NCBI GenBank assembly: GCA_013398955.1
Contig: VWPU01000897.1
Coordinates: 310,001 to 374,000 of the forward strand
Reading direction: 5' to 3'
Origin: Callaeas wilsoni
Taxonomy: Eukaryota; Chordata; Aves; Passeriformes; Callaeidae
DNA: 64,000 bases
Part shown: positions 26,901 to 40,600 of the stretch, piece after piece
How the letters are laid out: every line of letters starts with the position of its first letter
How positions within the stretch are numbered: the stretch's first letter is position 1
The notes under the pieces: generated by a model
The model's input: only the letters and a program-made list of their open reading frames with translations
Databases searched by the model: none
Told to the model about the DNA's origin: nothing
Translations under genes and position numbers: made by a program

Positions 26901-29563
26901 TGTTGTACAGAACTGCTACGATCCTGAAAAACAGTCTGAAGAAAGTTGCATGTGTGTCCACACAACTCCTGTACTCAAAACTAGTTAAATAAGCATTTCC
27001 TTACTTATCACATCCAACAAGGATAAAAAGAATGCATATGGTGTTTTCTCTAAATTGGTCTTTTTTGGTTTTTTACCCCACTAAATGGTTTACTACTTAT
27101 TTAGGTCATCCTAGGTCTCAGCAGGGAGTCACCTAATGAAATCTACACATGTAGAACACTCTGAGCTGTTCACTCCTGACAATCTTATAGATCCCATTTC
27201 CATGGAAACAAGCTCAATGCTGAAAGTAAAGAGAGTTTTAGAAGTTTTTTTTTAATTCCCTTATACTAGTCTCCAGTGAGATGATCTTCATAAAAATGAG
27301 ATCAGAAAAGTCTAAACGAGGAAACACCAGAGGAGGACTTGCACTTGGCACACACAGCTGCGATCTGACAATGCACATTTACACATCTTGCTGCTGTAGT
27401 GACATTCAGGCAAAACCAGCTACACACAACAGAACTGCAAGAAAAAAACCCCTAAATTAATATGCTTAGGAAATGAACATTTTACAGCATAGTTGACATT
27501 TAAAATGATACCGGAACCAGCAAGACTACAGGTAATTTAAAAGAGCTACAGAATTGCTGTAAATTAAAGGTATCAAGTTAATATTTTCCCCCATTCACTC
27601 GAACTCATTTTTCTTGGCCTTCACTGTTCCCAAGAGCTACAATTCTGTATGTGAAAACAGGTGCTCAGACCTCCAAAGACGAGTGGTAACAATGAACTCA
27701 TGAAATGTGCCTATTTAAAAGGGGAAAAAAACCAAACCCCAGACAAAATTCCCCAGCTATTTGTATATGTCTTAGCAAGTACAAGTTGACATAGCTGGCA
27801 AAATAAAACAGCAGTTGAGCTACTTATGTGCTTACATTTAAAAACTGAGACGTTTTGAAGTTGCTTAGGGAATGAATGGCAATACATAGCACACTTTTAT
27901 TAGCCCTGGAGAACTAAAATGACAATTGCAACATAGGTTTAGAGAAAAATGTGACATCTGTTTTCTATATAGGCACAGAATATGAGAGAAAAAGGGCAAG
28001 TCCCTCAAAATTTGTGGAAGCAAGCATGATAAGGAAACAACAAAATCAGAATTGAATAAATAAAGAATAGTTAAAGCAATATTAACAAGAGAACACAGGA
28101 GAGAAAGTTGTTCATGCACTCAAAATAGAAATCCAAAAGGTAGTCGCTTTTCTGTTATTTACACAAAGCACTGAACAGGTGAGCTGCTCCAGATGATCTA
28201 ACTCTGCTCTGAAAACTGTTCTGGTTCATATAAATGTTTTCTACACGCAAGCAAGACCAGGATTTGGTGAGATTTGGGGGATGAACCCTGGAATTCAAGC
28301 GAGACCAACTTCAGATACATGAAACAATTGACTCTCACTTGGGGATTAGCCAGCACAGGACTTGGGGATCAGCAGGGAAAATAAGAGAGACCTGCCACAG
28401 TAGCTTTGGAGAGTGAGTTGTGGCTGTTCCAGAAGGAAAGGGCATCAGAGGTCTTGAACAAAGAACTCTGTGCATCTACTAGAAGAGATCAAGATGACAA
28501 GAAACGTATTTACATCTCAGAATACATACTCTGATGAAGGGCTCAGGCTAGCGAGGCAATCAATTTATTTGACTGACCAGAATTTAGATAAGAGCATGAT
28601 AATGCACCAAGGAAAGTTACACACAGAATGATGTTCTTGCTGTCTGGACACAGCAGAGAAAGTATAAAACAGAAAGCAGGGAGAATAATACATCATTCCT
28701 TCCATAACAGGTCATGAAAAAGTACATTCAGAAAAGAGATCTACATACAAATGGGAAGAAAACCCAAAAGATTCACACATATATGCATACACATGAAGGC
28801 TGTTTATAATAAACTGAAATATAATTGAAACCAGCCTTTATCATCTAAAATACCTTTCTCCCCAGCACTCTGGAACAAGACCATTATTTCCCTGAAAGCA
28901 TTATTGACTATAAAAGACTCAATGACTTGCACCAAGGATCTGCAAGGATAGCGTGCCACACTGTAATTTGCTTTTTAAATGAGACACACTAGTAAAACCT
29001 CAGCAGGTGGTGAGAGATGCCACAATTCAGTGGTGAAAAGTGCTGCTGATCACCTTTTCAGGACCATCTTATCCCTTTGTAATGCAGCACTTCCAATATA
29101 TTCAGAACTGACTGGAAAGTCAGAGCAGGAAGTCTACACCTTTTCAAGATACTACAGCTCGTAACACTTAACCCTGCTGAGTGCCCTTCAAAACTCTGCC
29201 AGTGCACCGTCCTCGGGACCTGTGACAGAGACCTGCTCTGCTGACCTCTGTCTTACAAAATAAATCATAAAAAATACATAACCCAGCGGTTTTAGAGGTA
29301 TCTGCTACTAGAATAGAGCTGGGTCTAGCTTGACTCTGCCAGCAGCTGCAGTGTGCTATGACAGAACACACAATAACACTGATGCTGGCAGGGCAAGGGG
29401 AACGAGAGCCCAGCAAGCCTCACTTGGCTGAGTGAGAGTTATCAGAGTAACCAAGAGTATCTGAAGAATGCAACAGCTCTAAACATCAACATGCACCTGT
29501 TGAAACACGGGTCTGCTGTGGAATAACAGATGTGTGGATGAAGGAATCAAGTCTGGTCACTGA
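23924..29563. other. Intron stretch upstream of exon 3, no gene
   Basis: No gene, RNA or transposon is recognisable. The DNA is AT-rich, with scattered A runs and A-run/C-run motifs (for example near 27441 and 27723). A mildly GC-richer part at 29170-29420 has a minus-strand open frame of 82 codons without any known domain. Confidence 0.6.
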
Positions 29564-29814
29564 ACAGAACCACAGACTGGCATGGGTTGAAAGGGGCTTA
29601 AAGATCATCCACGGGCAGGGACACCTTCCACTATCCCAGGTTGCTCAGAGCTCCATCCAGCCTGACTTTGAACACTTCCAGGGTTGGGGCACCCGCAACT
29701 TCTCTGGGCACCCTGTTCCTAATCACCTTCACAGGAAATAATTTCTTCCGAATATCTAACCTCAACCTGCCCTCTTTCAGCTTAAAGCCATCCCCCCTTG
29801 TCCTATCACTACAT
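29564..29814 (-). mobile_element. CR1 LINE fragment, sense on minus strand
   Basis: The plus strand reads the antisense of the CR1 3' end: a cacagactgg...gggttgaaagg start, then ggcagggacaccttccacta, ggttgctcagagctccatcc, cacttccagggttggggc and finally ccccttgtcctatcactaca. These blocks occur in the order expected for CR1, so the element is 5'-truncated, as is usual. The octamer tail is degraded. The sense strand would encode the C-terminal end of CR1 ORF2 (reverse transcriptase protein). The plus-strand frame through it is a shadow. Confidence 0.93.
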
Positions 29815-29824
29815 TATTAAATGA

Positions 29825-29855
29825 CATAGTAAATTAGTAAATATAATTAGTAAAT
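29825..29855. repeat. Short 13-bp-period tandem repeat beside CR1
   Basis: The 11-mer AATTAGTAAAT occurs at 29832-29842 and again at 29845-29855, and a related CATAGTAAAT precedes them. The array begins about ten bases beyond the truncated 5' end of the CR1 fragment. It may be local slippage at the insertion site. Confidence 0.7.
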
Positions 29856-32800
29856 GAGCTATATCATGACTTAAAACACTTAAGTGCTAATGCTTATACT
29901 TCCTTATAATTGGAATAAGACAAACACGGACTGAGAAATAAGTTACAACTAGAAAATAACTAAATCAAACTGTAGGTATAATCTAATCAAGCATTCGATG
30001 TTTAACAGTAGCAGACTTATTCACTGCTGTGTTGCTTTATTTCGTAAATATGGGGAGCTGCCGCAATCCTGGCTCTCTGCCCTTCCCAGCACCTCACACA
30101 CTCAGAGTAACTGGAGCAGAATGTTACAGCACTGCTCATGGAAGCCACTGGGTACTGTGGTAATGCTGCACAATAGCTGGCTGCATCAGCTATGTGGCCT
30201 GGGGGACCTTGCTGGATCTCCAAAATAGCACAGATAACGTTCTGGTAAATGTTTGTGTGTCCTCAGGTATTTCGAGAGCACAGAAGAACAGTGTGGAGGA
30301 AGCTTTAGGAAAAAACTCCAAATAACAAGCCTTGAGCAATGTCTACATTTCTAGTTTAGAAATGTCTACAAATTCAGAGTTTGCCTGTTAACCTTATTCA
30401 GGTGTTTGTGAGCAGCCCTGTGCACTGGCTCTGACTCACCAAGCCCCATGGTACCCAAGCTTGTCCATAAACTCCTCTCCTGCCAGACCTGCACTTCCCA
30501 CGAACTTCAACCCTGCCAATTGGTCTGGCCTGCTGGGAAGCCAGAACAACATCAGGGCACGCAGAGATACTGGACAGAAGATTTTCTCAGCCCTCAGTTT
30601 GAGAGCTGACCTTGTCTGCCCCATGATTTAATGCACATACTGAGTCAAATGACTGCTTTTACCACTTAAACCCTTCAAAAATTGTGCATTGCATCGCATC
30701 ACAAATCTGACTTGAATGCACAAATTTCCAAATATTAGTTCTGTTTTACTTGCTTTCCCCCCTTTGAATTCTGATACTTATTGTTGACAATTCTAATATT
30801 TGAAATTCCCCTTCAGCAGAGTTTTTTTTTTTGCCTTTACCATTCCAAGCAGTGGAGTTTTAAGTGAATAGCACAGAATCCTAGAACACCAGTGGTCCTG
30901 GCTATGTGCACCCGCAAAGAAGGCTATGACTCAGAGTTTCCCATTTTCATTTCCTGACTAGTCACTCCAGGAAAAAAGCATTTCAATACCACTGATGATA
31001 GAAATTGTATAAGTACTTTTTCAAGATCCAGGTTTTCCCACTGAAAAGCAGTGGATCTCAGAGAGGATATTTATGTGGGCATTGGCATGTTTAAATTCCT
31101 GCAATTAGCAGGCAGTCAATGAGGTTAATATGGATGAAATGAAACCCAGAAGAATATCTGTCCACTTTTTCCATCTTTCCCCAGTTTTTTTCTTAAGTCT
31201 ACTTTCCTTTTAAAAAGAAAAAAAAATTCCTGCCTTTTCTACTTCTTATTGAGTTCATGCTAGTCCATTAGTGGTTTTAATTGAAACTATACAAATGGAA
31301 ACAATTAAAACTAATAATTACACGAAGCAGCTATGTAAGGCTTTTCATCTGTGGAGTGCTTTATAAACACTAACATTAATTCAGCCTAAGACATAAAACT
31401 AAAGAAGCAAAACTAAAGACATTTAGAGGAAGGTGAAGCGACAGATCAGTGATTTTTACCAGCATGCTGTGTGTCAGGAGCTGGATCAGTGTGGATGCCC
31501 TGATCTGACACTACCCACAGGAGCTGAGCTGATGACACTGGCAAAGCTCCCCTGCAGCACAACTCTTCCTTTAAATATTTACTAATGGGCTCCTTCAGAA
31601 CCACTCTCTCCACTCCTCTGCAGCTGTTCCTCTGCCAGGTGAAGTGGAGCCCATTCCTGTGGCATACATCTGGCTGGAATACCTGTTCCCAAACTGCTGC
31701 TGGAGAACTGAACACTTGCATCTTTCATAAGTCACCTCCAGCCTTCCACCACCATCCTAACCAGCGTTATCGCTACCTACAAATAAATTCATGATTTCAT
31801 TTCTTCCTCAAGCTGCTTATCCCTTCCAGGCAGAGGATCAAAAGGGGGAAAACCAAGCTTAGAGCTATGTTACTAATTAAAGGCAAAAAGTTATATTTAT
31901 TGGCTTGCAAGGGATCATGTTGATATACTCCAGTGAAAGCCAGAAGCAATGCTATCATATCCTGCCATTTAACTGAGCCTAAAACCTCTGGAAATAAAAT
32001 CTGAGAGGTGAACAGAAGAACCAATTATTACAAGTGGAGCAAGCTGAATAACAACATCAGTAGCAGCTCAGTTTATTTGCATGTAAATTCATAAGCTTGT
32101 GTATTCCAGCTACATGCATTACAACCTTACTCATTTTCTAGGTTAAACAGAGCCATGCCTAAAAACTCTGTGGAATAACTTCTATTACAGGTTGCAAACA
32201 TCCTTAACAACATGTCCAAAATGTGCTGAGAAATGAATACATAAAAATGAGAAGCCTACAGTATTTTTAAAAGGAAAAAAAGCTATCCATATGAACCTTA
32301 TCTATAGTCTTTGAACTCCAACACAGAACAGAGGAAAAAGGGGAAGAGAAAGGAAAAGAAAACAATTACCAGTGCTTTCCAGTAAATCAGTTTGTTCATC
32401 CTTCCTATGTAATTACTTATTTACTGAGGACTTGTAAAGTAGCTCTGTCTCCTCAAGGAGCTCAGGCTCAGTCATACTTGTTAAAATTTCCTGGAAGAAA
32501 ATAACTTGCTGCCCTTTCCCAGTGCTGGCTCCTTTCTTCCCATTTCTGAGTGCACAAATAGATGGAGCATCAAGCTCTTAATTATCTTATACTATAAATA
32601 AGCTGGCATTAAACCCACTCCATTCACTACAGTCGAGGAGTGCATCACCAAAATAAACTCGCAGACATCTCCTCACTTCTACATTGTCCTGCATGTGAAA
32701 AGAAGAGATGTGAACTACAATAATAACTCCCATGCTCTTTCACCATCCCTTATCTCATTACTCATATTTTCAGTTACATTTAAAACAAAGTAATTTTGTA

Positions 32801-35800
32801 AATCAACTTCTGGCAGAGGTAATGAGAGAAAGGAGAAAATTTCATTTGACTACATTTCAGTTTATTTGGTAGGCAGGCCAAGATATCTTATGCATATCTG
32901 CAATCCCTTTAGGTTCACCTAAGTAAGAAAACTGCTAAAAGGTATTGCTTTAACCAAAAACTTCTTATGACAAGACACAGAGAACTTCAGCAAGTACCAT
33001 TTTCTACAGGTCTGCTGTTCAGGTTTCAGAAGGAGAACAACCTATGGAGTTGTGGAGAGATTTATACATTTGCTTGCTCTATTTTCAGTTCAGTTCTCTC
33101 AGAAGAGCACAATATCCCCAAGATACACAGAACAAGCTCTGGCTTTCCAAAAGGACCTTGTTCATTACACAAAGCAACATGAACCATGTGGGCACTCCGT
33201 GCTTGGAGCATGTCCTGATCAAGGAAGTCTCTAAATTCAGGTTGACAATTTTTAGCTTAATTTGTTGTTGGCTTTTTTTTTAAACCTTTTGGAATCAATA
33301 ATAATAATCCTTTTATTTTCCAGATACCAGATTTGCAAGAGTAGTACCTGGCTTCAGTGTTTAAGCACAATAAGACTTTTTTCACCCAACTGAAACCAAG
33401 AGCTTTATTTGGAAACTACTGTAGATAAAAATCACTGCAACTGGTGGGGGGCAGTCATGGAATGTCAGCTAGAGGTCAAATTAGATGTCAGGTTCTTTGG
33501 TAACTTAACAAAAGATGATACTTTGCACATTTATCTTCCAGAACTTTCTCTGTTGTCACAACCAACTTGACCCTAAGAGAGCAATGCTTTATTAAGTTAC
33601 AGCTGAACACAATTGTTGAGATGTTGGTCCAATGCCTCTTGTTAATACATCACCTACCAGCAGGATGTCCTTTTAAAGGAAAAGCCATTTATGTTTGTCA
33701 TTTTAGAATAGTAAAAAGAAGAAAAAGGCTTCTTGGCATATGTCCTCACAGGGTTTTTTTTTTGATGAAGGACACTTCAAGTTTCTTTTTTTTAAAGCTA
33801 AACTGTGCTACATTATTGAAAGTCTTCACATATTTATTTAAAGTAGTCTCATGACTTTAAGTATGAAACACTGAAAAAAGCTTTCATAAAAGTTGGCTTA
33901 CTATCATTGAAAGAATGCACGCCAAAAGCAGGCCATAGTTAAAGAACATTACTAAAAATCTTGAATCTCTTTTCTGTAAAACAAGCTAGATTTTTCCTAG
34001 GAAACAACTATTCATTAAGTTTTTTTTTAAATTAAAATTATGTTTTTAACAGACCTCTCAGTTTTCTAGAATGTAAATGTTGGAGTATTCACAGGGCCAG
34101 AAAAGAAGGCAGCATGAATCAGCTTTGAGAGTTATGAATTGACTGTCAATCCTGTAAAATTAGGAGATTAGACAAGAAGCAAAACTCCAGGAAAAGGGAG
34201 GAAGACACCAACTTCATGTTCAGTTTTTATCTTCCTATTCCTCTATTTGTCCAAGAATTGTCCTGGGGACCACAACAATGACTACATCTAATTACCATCT
34301 TTTTAGAGGCAAAATATTTACCACACGTTTATAAACTGTTGTCACCAAATGATTCGATATATGGTAACCATTTAGTAGTTTTCTGACATTTATACATTAT
34401 GGTTTACTTTTTGTTACTGCAGAATATTAACAATGGAGAAACACAATACTCCCAATTCCCTGAAAATGTCCTTACTAGCCTATAATCAGATCAGAAATCT
34501 GAGTTATGCAACTCTCTCTTAACAACAGAAAAGTAATCAGGAGCAACACTTCTCCCTTTTTATGACATGACCTTGCAACCTTCAAAGCTTTGACTCTTTC
34601 ACATTTTTGCTTTTGGGGCAAAACCTTGGAACACACCATCCTCCTACAAACCCTGATTATTCCAGAGAGAAAAATGGGAGTCTGTAAGAAATGAAGAAGC
34701 TGCAGGATCCATGGTTCCATACAAAGGAGCAAGGAACTGAGGCTGCCCAAGCAGGAAGACACAGCCCAAAGGAGACAGAAAAGAAGCCTACAACCACTGA
34801 CATCACACATCAGTCGGTCATTCCTTTACCACATTTTTGTCCTCTTCATCAGTCCCAACCATGTAGATTGGAGTAGACAGCCAATGAGCAGGTATGACTG
34901 ACTGAAACAAACTGTTTCTATCAATTCAATGTATGTATAGTTATTTTTTTTTGCTGCATTGCATTTGTTATGTACAGCCACAGGAAGTGCACATTTTTCT
35001 TACATACCTGTTTTTCAATACAAAGCTTGGACTCTCACAAAAACACCTCTCAAGATTTCTGGCCTTATTTATCACATTTGAGAGGCTTGCATATGAAAAC
35101 CCATGATACTCTATCTGCTAATCATAGTCTCAATCACTTCTATGAAAATAACATGCCTGCAAAAATAAGAATTTTCTTAGGGCACAGTGTGCTGAATGCA
35201 AGTCCTCTCCCACCCACCATTGCCCCAAACAGAGAACAAATCTTCCCTAATTATTCTTATTCTGCTCTTCTGCTGAAACATGAGATGAAGGATAGTTAGA
35301 AGCAAAAATGTCTTTCGTAAGTTGACATATGTAGAATATTGACCTGTAATCCTGGCTCCAATTTGCAGAATCCCTTCTTGAAGCAGATGTGTTAAAATAA
35401 GCAAGCAGAGTCTTGTGTGTGCATCCATTTTCTAATGAGATCTGACACAATAATTAGTGTGCAGCAAGCTGGGGTAGTTTAATATACTTCCCTTCTCGTT
35501 TCTATCCAACTTTATAGAAGTTTCATTAATCTTTGCCACTAACAACAGGAAAGCAATAAAATGAGTGTAACAGCACAAGTCACAGAACCTCACAATCTGC
35601 ACTTTTATTTCAATTCCACTATTCAATACTGATTTCTGCAAATAACCAGGTGACTTTTCACAAAGGCCAATTAGACAGTTCAGGTAATCTAGGTATGCTC
35701 AAATTCACCTTTCAGAGTTGCTGGAGATTAGAAACATCAGATCGAATTTTTGGGGCAGCCTGTGATTTTGATGTGGGAGGGAAGAGCACCACAGCTGACA

Positions 35801-37545
35801 GCAATCACTTTTTTCATGCTCTGATGAGTTGCTGCATTGCTCACTGTTCTGGCCACAGCAAGAAATACTTAATCTTAGCATTGTAAATACAAAACCAGGA
35901 GATGAGTAACCAAAACAAAAGACAGGCACAGAATGAACTGTCAGCTTTGATGTAACACTTGTGGTATCAAAACAGAAAAAGGAAAATTATACTAAAGCCT
36001 CAAGCTGACAAAACCACAACAAATCCACATGAAATAATTAAAATACTTCAAGAGTAGGGTCTAATATTTTTGTTCTCTTCACAGATTAAATAAAATTTTG
36101 ACCATGAATTGAGATTTCTAAATCCAACCTTCTATAGAAAACACTTACTTAAATTAGACAAAAATCCTCACTATAATTTCATGTATTTTCTCATTCTTTG
36201 ACGTGTGTGTATTCCTGCATCAACTTCATATATGCAAGAGAGGCACTTAGACCAAGGATTGGAAAGGAATGAAAAAAATTACTAAAAATTTCAGAGGAAA
36301 GTCACTTAAAGCAGCTTCTACCTGATAGGGGAGAACATTTTCTATACCTAAATATTTTTCTGCCAAGAAGCAAATCATGGTGTGCTAAAAATGTAGTTAA
36401 TCTAAGAGTAAAATAAATACATGAGTCTTTTGTACATAAAACAACAGCTCTTGAGTCAGCTCAGGTGATTCAGAGGCTCTGGTTGGAAACTTAAATAAAT
36501 GCAGGGCTAAAAAAGTGAGGAGAAAAAAACCCCACTTAATTAGGAACTGCACTTATGTCCTTGATTTCAAAGATGCTAGAAGTTTTTATTTTGTCTTTAC
36601 CCATGGTTTTTTCTGCCATCAGCTTCACAAAACGTCATTTAGATTTCAGCAGGTCATCTAGAAAGTAAATCTTACAAGTTCTGGTGTGCAGAAATGCTTT
36701 CTGTGGGATTTTCCTGACAGGACTTGCTTTGCTGAAATTAGCAGGTACTTAGAACCAGGTGATGTACCTATGTAAAGTTATGCTATTTTAAATGGTGCTG
36801 TCATATAAAGTTATGCTAGAAACTGTACAGATTCCTGCTTTCTGCAGCAATTTATTTTCCCAAAGAATATTTGGCCTTCAAAATTGCTGTTCTGCTGAAA
36901 AGCTGTAGCAGAACACCAACAATTATGCTATAGCGTCACAAATCGATAGCACTGCATGCAATATTTAATACAAACTGAGACCCATGGGCCTGCTCTGTTA
37001 GCTTTTAAAGTCAAGGTTTTGCTTACTTGCAACATTTTATTTTAAAATAGCAATTATCCTTAACAGAAACAAAGTGCTCCAGTAATCTTTGGTAATACTG
37101 GTAAGGCAGGCTTCAGCCCAAATAAAGTTTTAAGAAAATCACAGCAGCACTAAAAAGATAAATGCAGGCAGCTCACTCATTTTTAACCTTTTTCATAAGG
37201 GTGTTTATGCCATTTAAAGTTTCTTTACACCAAATGCAAAGTGTATTACACAACGGCATTTTAATCTTAGAGAGGTTTTTTAATCTAAGTATTTTCTTTT
37301 TTTATATAATTATGGAAGAAACAAAATAACTGGGGAGTTGGAGGGTGGAGAAGAGGCAGAACAGTGAAAAGCCCCATCTGCTTCAACATCCTATCCCTAG
37401 CAGTGACCACTGAGAGAGTCATTGAGAAGTTTAAGAACTGGGTAGGACCACTAACCCAGAATACGTCCCAAGATGTTATCGCCTCAATTTTATTCCAGGC
37501 TCCCCTGCCAAACCAAAATCCCAACCTGAAACCACTGTAAAGTCT
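29856..37545. other. Intron stretch, no gene; GC-richer patches
   Basis: No gene is supported. Mildly GC-richer blocks at 30050-30230, 30420-30630 and 31440-31790 carry small open frames on both strands but match no domain or repeat that I know. A 33-nt polypurine run lies at 32330-32362. A 13-base direct repeat (TAAAGTTATGCTA) occurs at 36773-36785 and 36806-36818. The rest is AT-rich. Confidence 0.55.
36773..36818. repeat. 13-bp direct repeat, 33 bp apart
   Basis: TAAAGTTATGCTA is found twice, at 36773-36785 and 36806-36818, separated by 20 bases. It could be an ancient small duplication; the intervening bases do not resemble each other or the flanks. Confidence 0.8.
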
Positions 37546-37602
37546 GAGAGGAAAAGAAGAGAAAGAGAGGAGGGGAAAAAAAGGAAAAGAAAAGAGGGAA
37601 AA
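37546..37602. repeat. 57-nt uninterrupted polypurine tract
   Basis: All 57 bases on the plus strand are A or G (all C or T on the EPHA6 sense strand). The tract is irregular rather than a clean microsatellite, with segments such as gaaagagaggaggggaaaaa. Such tracts can form triplex (H-DNA) structures and bind polypyrimidine-tract proteins when transcribed; that is family knowledge, not something the sequence proves. The long minus-strand frames over it are low-complexity artefacts. Confidence 0.9.
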
Positions 37603-40600
37603 CAGAATACAAGAGCCTTGATTTGGGTGGATGGGAAAAAGAGATAAATGCATAGCTGAATCTCATGTTTTTCCAATTCTGCCCTCATCTAGCTGGTTAA
37701 GCAAAGATGAATAGGAGTGAACAATTGTTCCAGGAACATCTTTTCCACACTGTACTGTCACTATATTCCCATGTATATTTCCAGAGAAAAACCTCTTCAT
37801 AAAACAGTGAATACAACCAAAAATGCATGGTCTAATTCAGAGTTGTTTCCCAGGCGTAGAGGGAAGTAAAATAAAGTCTGATCCATTCTGTCTTTATTTT
37901 TCTGTGCAAAAGAGAACACACTCCATCGTATTTTTATATTGTGGTATCCTCATATGCAAGTTCCTGGCCAGAAGTGGCTTAGAAAGCACGTAATGTATCT
38001 AGAACTAATAAATATGTTCAGATTTGTGTAACTGCTGCTTTTGCCTTTCCTCTCTGTAACGTGTTTTGCACCATGCAGCTGTGGCCTTAAAATTCTGGGC
38101 ATGGGTGTCAAAACTTTTCACAGCAAGAACGTGAAGTTTCTAGGCCTCTCCATACACACAAAACTAAGAACAGCTACATTAAATGATAAACAGCATTTCC
38201 TGTGGCTTTTCACCGTTGATGAGGGTGAAAATAATTGGCATGCATTTGTCCAAATAAGCACGGTTTGTGTCAACAAACACTTAAACACGAACTTCTGAAT
38301 TCCAAGGATTAAATAGAGCACTTGTTCCAGCAATAAATTCTTGCCCATTTTCCGCCCTAAATTCTCAAAAAGCTCAGGAATTTCTGTCTATCAGAGCCTC
38401 CCAGTGGTGACTGACATTACCCCCATCAAAAAAATCCCCCAAAAACCCAAAACACAAAGAGTGAAGGACAAAGGACCCTCGCTCTGGCTGCACAGACATG
38501 CACAGGTAGCGCCTGCAGATGCTGAACGCCAGCACTGCCCTGTGCTGAGCCAAGAGATGCTACCTGGTGTTTTTAATTAAAATGCAGTCAGCTGAAAGTC
38601 ATTAATATTGCCAGAGAAAGAAAAACAACCTTTACTCTGCTGGGCACGGGTAATAAAGTTTGGGGGGTTTTTAACTTGCTGAGCTCCATCTGTGAAGGTG
38701 AGGAGGAAGGTTAGTGAAGAGAGCGTTGCAGCTCTGTTTTGTGGGCCCTGTGGCTGCACATCATTCCACCCTGAGCTCCACAAGCTCAATCACAGATTTT
38801 ATTACGAGATTACACTTTTTTTTTTCCTCCTTAGAAATTAACATTACTTACTTTCCATAATAGAAGCATGCCTATAAAAATGTAAATTTAAGGCAGGCCA
38901 TCTAAATAGAGCACACTTAACTTCAGCACACCAGGCAGGACTAATCTTGCAGACCTCTGGTAATTTAAATTCTGACAGTGTAAGAAAACTGCAATTGATA
39001 TTCTGCATAATGAAACTAAACAGAGGCATCAGTATTCTGATGCAGACTGGGAAAAAGGTAAAGACACTTTTATTTAAAAGTTGTATTTTTCAGTTCAATC
39101 TTTTAGTAAAAATGCTTTATTCATATGTAAAACATACTGAGAGAAAAAATCATCTCACTGTTAAAAAAATCATTATTTACCACTCTTATTGGTAATGGAT
39201 CTGCTTGGGGCAAGGGGCTGTCAGTGCACACCTGCAGCTATTCCTTATGACTACAAGGAATATGTCTCTCAAAAGGGAATACACAAATTTTCTTTAATGT
39301 TCAACTCCTACAGAATTGACCTGGATTTTCACCTACATTCCCCTCCATTTAAAATTATGGTGTCCTCCACACTGCAACCTGTAAAGACTATAATTACCAG
39401 TTTTACGAAATGTTTCAAATCCAAGGAACATACAAATAAATGTTAGTTCTTACGGCATTCTTGCAGTGTAAACTTCTCCATTACAAAAAAAAAAATTATC
39501 TGCTCAAGTTTTGTAAAAAGTGGGAGAGAAAGATGGAGTCTTCAAATGTGAGGGTTTCAAGAAATAGAAATCCAAAAATACTGCACTAAAAGACAGACGT
39601 ATGTCATATTCTCTCATTCCTTATCAAGGTGATGTGGCAACAGGACAGCAGCAACCTTCTGAAAGCTAGAAGAGTAATTTGAGATTGAAGAGCCCAACTA
39701 CTGGTTAGGAAATACAGATAGTCCTGCTCACATTGCCAAATTCCTCTGGAGAAACTGAGCATTATGTTTAACCTCTTTGTGCTCCAGCTCGCCCTCAGCT
39801 GAAACTGGAATGCTTCAGGTCATCAGTCTGCAAGTACAGAGAGGTGCCTTTAGGACCAGAAATCCACACCATCAGACAGAAAACAAGTACAAGAGTAAGA
39901 GGAAAGCCAGAAAAATCCAAGGAACAATATCATCAGCAGAATTTTCCAAAGTATCTCAGCATATTTAGGCATTTCAAGTTTGCAGATGTCTACTAGAGTT
40001 CAATTTTTCTTAAGCATAGACATCACAAAAACAAGCAACAAACTGGAGACTCAGAAGACACGAATTGTGCTGAATTCAGTACTTAATCACTACAGATACA
40101 CACAGCCTTCTGCATCTACAGTCTGTCTTCCCGTAGTAGTGTGCATGTGTCTCCCCAAAATGAAGACACTCTACAGTCTCAAAAGCCAACACCATTCTGA
40201 GTTTGCCTTTTATTTCTGAAACTGTTCTCCCTTTATTTTTTGAAGAAAGGGAGACTTCCTTCAAAATTCATCAGACTTTTCTTATGTTAATTTATTTCTG
40301 ATTCATAATGTGGAGCCTATTTTATTAGCCTTGGTGAAGAATATTCTGCATTTCTCACAACCACAAAGATAAGGCTGCTTGGTAGAGCTGGCCAATATGG
40401 TGTGATCTAACAATCCAATTAATTTGGAATGTGTCTTACTGATTAATAAAGCCTTTTACAGAATGGGGTGTTTCATCTGCATTCACAACCTGGCATTAAT
40501 GACTTCGTCCATGCAGCAAGTTATGCAACACAGATGATCAAATATTTATGTTAAGATATTTTAAATTTAATTATTAAAATTTGATAGCACTATCAAAGCT

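Noticed and set aside
29532..29741. 69-codon plus-strand frame
   Set aside because: It is antisense within a CR1 fragment.
34475..35299. Frames of 111 (minus) and 109 (plus) codons as possible extra exons
   Set aside because: No Eph or other domain, no convincing splice context, and AT-rich intron composition.
37285..37688. Minus-strand frames of 122 and 70 codons rich in Phe, Ser and Leu
   Set aside because: The bias comes from translating the polypurine tract; low complexity and no domain.
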